This document shows, piece by piece, positions 63,841 through 64,000 of a DNA stretch of 64,000 nucleotides. The stretch comes from Sipunculus nudus (taxonomy: Eukaryota > Annelida > Sipuncula > Golfingiida > Sipunculidae): assembly GCA_026874595.1 (NCBI GenBank), contig CM049312.1, positions 55,741,429 through 55,805,428 of the forward strand. The letters run 5' to 3'. Each line of letters opens with the position of its first letter. The stretch's first letter is position 1. A program made the position numbers and the translations under genes. Below the pieces are notes generated by a model. The model saw only the letters and a program-made list of their open reading frames with translations. It was not told the origin of the DNA and searched no databases.

Positions 63841-64000
63841 GTTTTTAGCTCAGCTGACTATTAGCCATCTGAGCTATAGGGATGGTCCTTTGGCTGTTGT
63901 CCGTCCGACATGCTGTTCATGCCTTAACAAGGCACGTATTGAACTGTTGGACTATAAATCGGAAATTCTACATACAGCTATATGTTCCCAAGTTCTCATA
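63841..64000 (+). mobile_element. Hairpin-headed repeat (family F1), copy f, cut by window end
   Basis: TTTTTAGCTCAGCTGACTAT and AGCCATCTGAGCTATAG, then TTGTCCGTCCG and a body with GTTGGACTATAAATCGGAAA. It runs off the window. Confidence 0.8.

Overview
The window looks like nuclear DNA of an invertebrate animal, most likely a bivalve or other mollusc. It is AT-rich, has GT/AG introns of 0.1-12 kb, and is dense with LINE, Penelope, SINE, MITE and Helitron-like repeats. The mollusc assignment is inference from the repeat style and the gene form; only the eukaryotic, animal nature is clear from the sequence.

The main gene is a complete Rabaptin (RABEP1-type Rab GTPase-binding effector) on the + strand, in 22 coding exons from 17516 to 59679. 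Every exon junction was placed by eye at AG/GT sites, and all phases agree. The joined CDS is 2811 nt (936 aa plus stop). It encodes an N-terminal coiled coil, an endosomal-adaptor hinge carrying a clathrin-box-like LLDLD, the conserved CDMC motif, a C-terminal Rab5-binding-type coiled coil, and a C-terminal FYVE zinc finger that the vertebrate protein lacks. A smaller intronless gene at 15037-15561 (+) encodes an intact 174-aa gluconokinase-like protein with a damaged Walker A loop.

Layout: 1-3704, an L1-type LINE on the minus strand (ORF1 open, ORF2 frameshifted, 3' part outside the window). 3704-4610, one copy of a repeat that recurs at 16262-17085, each copy holding a MITE. 4600-14800, intergenic DNA with several copies of a family that starts with a conserved hairpin. 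15037-15561, the gluconokinase-like gene. 17200-17567, promoter and exon 1 of rabaptin. 17568-29340, a large intron 1 holding three inverted-repeat elements or arrays. 29341-59679, exons 2-22 with introns full of mobile DNA. 59680-64000, 3' flank with candidate poly(A) signals, a TA-flanked MITE and another hairpin-repeat copy.

The points most worth a second look are: (1) a 45-bp tandem repeat that copies the end of exon 18 together with its splice donor, so each donor would add 15 coiled-coil residues in frame; (2) decayed tandem copies of the end of exon 8 in intron 8; (3) two repeat families with Helentron/HINE-like ends, one carrying about six 288-bp units with perfect DR1 nuclear-receptor motifs in intron 4; (4) three elements with long terminal inverted repeats; (5) the FYVE finger with conservative changes at lipid-contact positions; (6) the P-loop-damaged gluconokinase-like gene.
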